Origin: Mesorhizobium caraganae
GTDB lineage: Bacteria; Pseudomonadota; Alphaproteobacteria; Rhizobiales; Rhizobiaceae
Direction of reading: 5' to 3'
DNA: 64,000 bases
Assembly (NCBI RefSeq): GCF_016836705.1
Contig: NZ_JAFCGY010000004.1
Span: forward strand, 62,001 to 126,000
Shown here in pieces: positions 60,445 through 64,000 of this stretch. Both the position numbers and the translations under genes were made by a program. The notes below the pieces were generated by a model, which saw nothing but the letters and a program-made list of their open reading frames with translations, was not told where the DNA came from and ran no database searches. Numbering within the stretch: the first letter of the stretch is position 1; each line of letters opens with the position of its first letter.

Positions 60445-61242
60445 TCAAGCCTCGGCCGGCTGCGCCTGTGCCGTCCGCATTGCCTCGATGCGGATATCTT
60501 CGGTCAGCCGCGCCTTCAGCGCCGAGAACTCCGGGCTGGTCTTCAGCGTGTAGTGGCGTGGATGCGGCAGGTCGATGGCGACATCCGACTTGATGCGCCC
60601 CGGCCGGGCGCTCATCACGATCACCCGCGAGGCCATGAAGATCGCCTCCTCGATGTCGTGAGTGACAAATAGCACCGTCTTCTTGCGCCGTTCCCAGATG
60701 CCGAGCAAAAGCTCCTGCATCAGCCCGCGGGTTTGGTTGTCGAGCGCGCCGAACGGCTCGTCGAGCAACAGGATCTCGGGATCGTTGGCCAGCGCCCGGG
60801 CGATTGCCGTACGCTGCTGCATGCCGCCGGAAAGCTGCTTTGGCCAATGGTTCTCGAAGCCCTTGAGCCCGACAAGATCGACATAGGAGGCAACGATCCC
60901 GTCCCGATCCTTTTCGGCCATGCCGCGTTCGCGCAGGCCGAAGGCGATATTCTGCGCCACCGTCAGCCACGGAAACAGCGTGTAGGACTGGAAGACCATG
61001 CCGCGATCCGGTCCCGGCAGCGTCACCGCCTTGCCGTCGAGCAACACGCGGCCTTCGCTCGGCGCCTCGAGGCCGGCGACAATCCTGAGCAGCGTCGACT
61101 TTCCGCAGCCCGACGGCCCGAGAATGGTGATGAAGTCGTTGGCCGCGACCGTCAGATCGACCGGCATCAGCGCCTTGACCGGCTGCCCGCCGCGCACGCC
61201 GGCGAATGTGCGCGAGACGCCTTCGATCAAAAGCTTGCTCAT
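60445..61242 (-). CDS. ABC transporter ATPase, SsuB/TauB type
   Basis: A 265-residue ABC ATPase with Walker A GPSGCGKST (near residue 43), signature LSGGMQQR (near 139), Walker B ILLLDEPFGALD (near 160) and the H-loop VTHDIEEA. It serves the permease upstream, with an ATGA junction at 61239-61242. The set TauA/SsuA-type binding protein, permease and ATPase imports sulfonates, nitrate or related small solutes. The regulator beside it may control it, but no site was seen. Confidence 0.9.
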   Translation of the reverse strand: MSKLLIEGVSRTFAGVRGGQPVKALMPVDLTVAANDFITILGPSGCGKSTLLRIVAGLEAPSEGRVLLDGKAVTLPGPDRGMVFQSYTLFPWLTVAQNIAFGLRERGMAEKDRDGIVASYVDLVGLKGFENHWPKQLSGGMQQRTAIARALANDPEILLLDEPFGALDNQTRGLMQELLLGIWERRKKTVLFVTHDIEEAIFMASRVIVMSARPGRIKSDVAIDLPHPRHYTLKTSPEFSALKARLTEDIRIEAMRTAQAQPAEA

Positions 61243-62012
61243 GCCAGGCTCCAGGGGAAGAGCCAGCGGTTGAACGCCTTGAAGGCGAAGTCGGACAACA
61301 GCCCGATCAGCCCGATGACGATGATGCCGAAGATGATCTGGCCCGTCGCCAGCCGCGACTGACTGTTGATGATCATATAGCCGATGCCTGAGGACGAACC
61401 GATCAGCTCTGCGACGATGACATAGGTCCAGGCCCAGCCAAGCACCAGCCGCAGCGTCTCGGCGATCTCCGGCGCATTGGCCGGCATGATCACCCGTTTG
61501 ACGATGCCATTGCTGCTCGAGCCCAGCGTATAGGCGGCCTCGACCAGGTCGCGCCGCGTCGAGCCGACCTTGACGGCGACGATCAGGATGATCTGGAACA
61601 CCGAACCGACGAAGATGACCAACAGCTTTTCCAGTTCGCCAATGCCCGCCCACAGGATCAACAGCGGAATGAAGGCCGAGGCCGGCAGATAGCGGGCGAA
61701 GGAGACGAACGGTTCCAGGAACGCCTCCACCGGCTTCCAGGCGCCCATGGCGATGCCGATCGGCACGGCGACGATCGACGCCAGCAGGAACCCGCCGAAG
61801 ACCCGCCAGATGGTAATCAGTATGTCGAGCCAGAAACGGTCCTCGACCAGCAGCCGCCAGCCGTCCCGGAGCATCGACAGCGGATCGGCGAGGAAGATGC
61901 GGTTGACGTGGCCGCCAAGCGTGATCCACGCCCAGAAAGCGATGAACAGCACGAAGAAGGAAATGCCGAGCACGGTTCGAATGCTCGGCGACACTGGATG
62001 CAAGGGGCGCAT
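61239..62012 (-). CDS. ABC transporter permease, SsuC/TauC type
   Basis: A 257-residue inner-membrane permease with about six transmembrane helices and the EAA loop EAAYTLGSSSNGIVKRVIMPANAPEI near residue 155. It lies between the binding protein and ATPase genes on the minus strand and overlaps the ATPase by an ATGA junction. It would form the homodimeric channel. Confidence 0.9.
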   Translation of the reverse strand: MRPLHPVSPSIRTVLGISFFVLFIAFWAWITLGGHVNRIFLADPLSMLRDGWRLLVEDRFWLDILITIWRVFGGFLLASIVAVPIGIAMGAWKPVEAFLEPFVSFARYLPASAFIPLLILWAGIGELEKLLVIFVGSVFQIILIVAVKVGSTRRDLVEAAYTLGSSSNGIVKRVIMPANAPEIAETLRLVLGWAWTYVIVAELIGSSSGIGYMIINSQSRLATGQIIFGIIVIGLIGLLSDFAFKAFNRWLFPWSLA

Positions 62013-62103
62013 CGTCAGATCGTCCGCATCGTCAAATCACCCTTTGTCCAAGGAAAGGCGGCGGCGCCAGAGCGCCGCCGCATGATCGTCGAAGGCGCGC
62101 CTG

Positions 62104-63054
62104 TCAGTTCGATACCGCGCTGGTGTCGGCCAGCGTGGCGACATCTGGCGCTTCCTTGATCAGCCCCATCTGCAGGAGCAGTTCGCCGGCGGTCTTGGAA
62201 AAGTCTTGGAATTCCTTGGTGAAGAACTGCTTGTTCTCCGCCTTGTCGGCCCACTTCAGATATTTCGCCGAATCCTCGAACTCCTTGGCCGACTGTTTTA
62301 CGTCGGCACCCATGATCTCGTAGGATTTCTGCGGGTCGCTCTTGATCAGGTCGAGCGCCTCGAAATAGCTGTCGGCAAGCGCCTTGGCGGCGTCGGGATT
62401 GGCGGTGAGGAATTCGGGCGTGCAGCCGACCGTGTCGAGCACCATCGGATAGTCGAGCGTGGTCGCCAAAATATGGCCCTGGTCAGCCTTGTCGCGCACC
62501 GCCGAGATAAACGGCTCGTAGGTGACCGCCGCATCGTTCTGGCCGGCGAGGAAGGCTTGTGCGGCCGCATCCGGCTCCAGGTTGACCACGGTGACATCCT
62601 TGGTCGACATGCCGTTCTTGTTCAGCACCCAGGCCAGCATGAAGTAAGGAGACGTGCCCGGCGCCGAAGAAGCGACATTCTTGCCCTTGAGGTCAGCGAC
62701 GGTCTTGATGTCGTTGCGCACGACAATGCCGTCGGCGCCATAGGATTTGTCGAGCTGGAATATCTGTTTGGTGGTGACGCCGTTGGCGTTCCAGACCAGC
62801 CAGGTCTCGACCGTGGTGGCGGCGCATTGCAGGTCGCCGCTGGCAATGGCAAGCGGCCGGCTTGCCTGCGGCACCTTCTTCAAGGTCACGTCGAGGCCAT
62901 GCTTCTCGAAGATGCCTGTCTGCTTGGCAAGCGTCAGCGGCGCAAACCCGGTCCAGCCGCTGATGCCGATGGTCACCGACGTGGCGGCCTTGGCCGGAGC
63001 GGACAATCCCGCTGCAAGCGCCAATGCCGCGGCAAAGACGATGGTCCTGTTCAT
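62104..63054 (-). CDS. ABC transporter substrate-binding protein, TauA/SsuA (NMT1-like) type
   Basis: A 316-residue periplasmic protein with a signal peptide (MNRTIVFAAALALAAGLSAPAKA). The mature protein starts with SVTIGISGWTGFAPLTLAKQTGIFEKHGLDV, typical of the TauA/SsuA/NrtA group. It is followed by the permease after 91 nt. Substrate: taurine, another sulfonate or a different small anion; it cannot be told from the sequence. Confidence 0.9.
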   Translation of the reverse strand: MNRTIVFAAALALAAGLSAPAKAATSVTIGISGWTGFAPLTLAKQTGIFEKHGLDVTLKKVPQASRPLAIASGDLQCAATTVETWLVWNANGVTTKQIFQLDKSYGADGIVVRNDIKTVADLKGKNVASSAPGTSPYFMLAWVLNKNGMSTKDVTVVNLEPDAAAQAFLAGQNDAAVTYEPFISAVRDKADQGHILATTLDYPMVLDTVGCTPEFLTANPDAAKALADSYFEALDLIKSDPQKSYEIMGADVKQSAKEFEDSAKYLKWADKAENKQFFTKEFQDFSKTAGELLLQMGLIKEAPDVATLADTSAVSN

Positions 63055-63151
63055 GTCAGTTCCCCTTGTTTTTTCGGATGGGGAATTGTGTCACAGACGC
63101 CCATGGGCTTGTCAACGAAACTGATGCTGCATTCCGGCATGGGCCAAAGGT

Positions 63152-64000
63152 CTAATGCGCGTCGAACATCCAACTGCGGTCGCGCCACATTTTTTCGCCG
63201 ACCTGGCAGTCAGTCGGCCGGTCCTGCGCCAACACCACCGGCGGATGAGTGGCTTCCTCCCGAGCCCATTGCGGCGAAGCGGGGCCGGCAAGCTCCAGCA
63301 CCAGTTTGCGGCGAATGGCTTCGGGAAACTGCGTCCAGTCATTGACCGGGATCATGAAGGATCCGGGCCCGCCGATAACGCAGTCGCTATAATAGCGATC
63401 GAGATTGTTGACGTCGTAGGCGCCGCCAAACCCGCCGTCGCGCGTCATCAGCGGCAGGCCGTTAATGATGATGCCTTGCTTGACCACCGCGTCTCGGGCG
63501 ATGTCGACGGGTTCACCCTGGTTGTTGGGGCCATCACCGGAAATATCGATGACGCGCTTCGTTCCCTGAAAACCGCTTTCGGCAAAAAGGTCGCTGCCGA
63601 ATTCCAGCGCACCCGAAATCGAAGTGCGCCGGGCGCTGGCCGGCGGATGGGCGGAAAGCTGCGCCGCCACCCGCTCGGCGTCGGCCCGGCTGGCGATCAC
63701 CGTCCACGGCACGACGACCTGTTGCGTGGTCGCTCCCGCCCATTCGACATAGGTGACGGCAACCTTGCCATAGGCGCCGTCGGCAATGGCCTGCAGCACA
63801 TTGTCGTGCGTCAGCGCAGCCGCATAGCCGTGACGCTGAATTTCGAGTTCACCCGGCGACATGGACAATGACACATCGACAGCCAGCACCAGTTCGACAT
63901 CGACCGGCTCGGCGGCCTCAATCGGTGGTGTCAGCCAAACCACCAGCGCCAGCCCGGCGCTGCCTGAAAGGAGATGTCGTGCGCGCGAAAATGCAGACAT
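63152..64000 (-). CDS. DUF1194 (vWA-like) exported protein, start at window edge
   Basis: About 282 residues, with an N-terminal hydrophobic stretch (LSGSAGLALVVWLTPPIEA) that looks like a signal peptide, then VELVLAVDVSLSMSPGE (near residue 35), a MIDAS motif of a von Willebrand A-like domain. ISGDGPNNQGEPVD near 153 is the DUF1194 core. The first Met lies at the last base of the window (63998-64000); a start further upstream cannot be excluded. Function is unknown. Confidence 0.8.
   Translation of the reverse strand: MSAFSRARHLLSGSAGLALVVWLTPPIEAAEPVDVELVLAVDVSLSMSPGELEIQRHGYAAALTHDNVLQAIADGAYGKVAVTYVEWAGATTQQVVVPWTVIASRADAERVAAQLSAHPPASARRTSISGALEFGSDLFAESGFQGTKRVIDISGDGPNNQGEPVDIARDAVVKQGIIINGLPLMTRDGGFGGAYDVNNLDRYYSDCVIGGPGSFMIPVNDWTQFPEAIRRKLVLELAGPASPQWAREEATHPPVVLAQDRPTDCQVGEKMWRDRSWMFDAH

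Noticed and set aside
1..64000. tRNA, rRNA, CRISPR, prophage or insertion sequence
   Set aside because: No tRNA-like cloverleaf, repeat array, transposase or phage gene was seen on either strand.

Overview
The window looks like chromosomal DNA of a Mesorhizobium-type alphaproteobacterium (order Hyphomicrobiales). The support is high GC content, an acpXL/lpxXL-type cluster for very-long-chain acylation of lipid A at the left edge, two DUF1127 genes, an entericidin-like lipoprotein and a composite intergenic repeat of the kind scattered through such genomes. No rRNA, tRNA, insertion sequence, prophage or CRISPR array was found. The assignment is inferred from gene content, not from a database search.

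Layout. 1-4.3 kb: end of the lipid A very-long-chain fatty acid cluster (partial fabF2XL, fabF1XL, adhXL, lpxXL). 4.4-11.4 kb: L,D-transpeptidase, then an M20 deacylase with a complete oligopeptide-type ABC transporter. 11.5-15.1 kb: TerB-like protein, TSUP permease, small membrane protein, AraC regulator, glyoxalase-fold protein and a frameshifted lipocalin-like gene. 15.2-17.4 kb: cobyric acid synthase coupled to a DMSP-lyase-type cupin. 17.5-24.1 kb: acyl-CoA and 3-hydroxyisobutyrate dehydrogenases, a candidate sRNA, a class III aminotransferase and a prolyl oligopeptidase. 24.2-26.7 kb: two tandem MFS paralogues, both broken. 26.9-34.2 kb: MttB-family methyltransferase, FAD/GcvT two-domain dehydrogenase, a GT39-like membrane enzyme and a DddP-like M24 protein. 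34.2-43.7 kb: binding protein, desaturase/XRE divergent pair, betaine-homocysteine methyltransferase, ECF sigma factor with a vWA protein, flavoprotein and dienelactone hydrolase. 43.7-48 kb: ferredoxin, a second MttB, corrinoid protein and DUF1638 protein. 48-50.4 kb: DUF4893 protein, formyltransferase-fold protein and a TacAT toxin-antitoxin pair. 50.7-55.8 kb: five-gene operon of virulence-factor-domain protein, MetV-like, MetF-like, methyl-THF:corrinoid methyltransferase and a RACo-type activator. 56-64 kb: DUF1127 genes around a LysR regulator, esterase, a GbdR/CdhR-type GlxA regulator, a TauABC/SsuABC-type transporter and a DUF1194 protein.

The main theme is one-carbon metabolism from methylated amines. 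The window holds every part of a corrinoid-dependent demethylation route. Two MttB-family enzymes would take a methyl group from a quaternary or tertiary amine, the MtgC-like corrinoid protein would carry it, the pterin-binding methyltransferase would pass it to tetrahydrofolate, a MetV-MetF pair would oxidise methyl-THF, and a RACo protein would reactivate oxidised cobalamin. CobQ supplies corrinoid. The FAD/GcvT dehydrogenase could remove the next methyl oxidatively, and betaine-homocysteine methyltransferase offers an alternative exit. The substrate is not decided by the sequence.

Two cis-element families tie these loci together. Repeats of NGTCGC(A/T)(A/T) lie upstream of mttB-1, between mttB-2 and the corrinoid gene, upstream of the folate operon and twice upstream of the GlxA-type regulator, which suggests a regulon. 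A second palindrome, GA(T/C)ATAAAG-N4/5-CTTTATATC, lies just upstream of bmt and of the methyl-THF methyltransferase gene.
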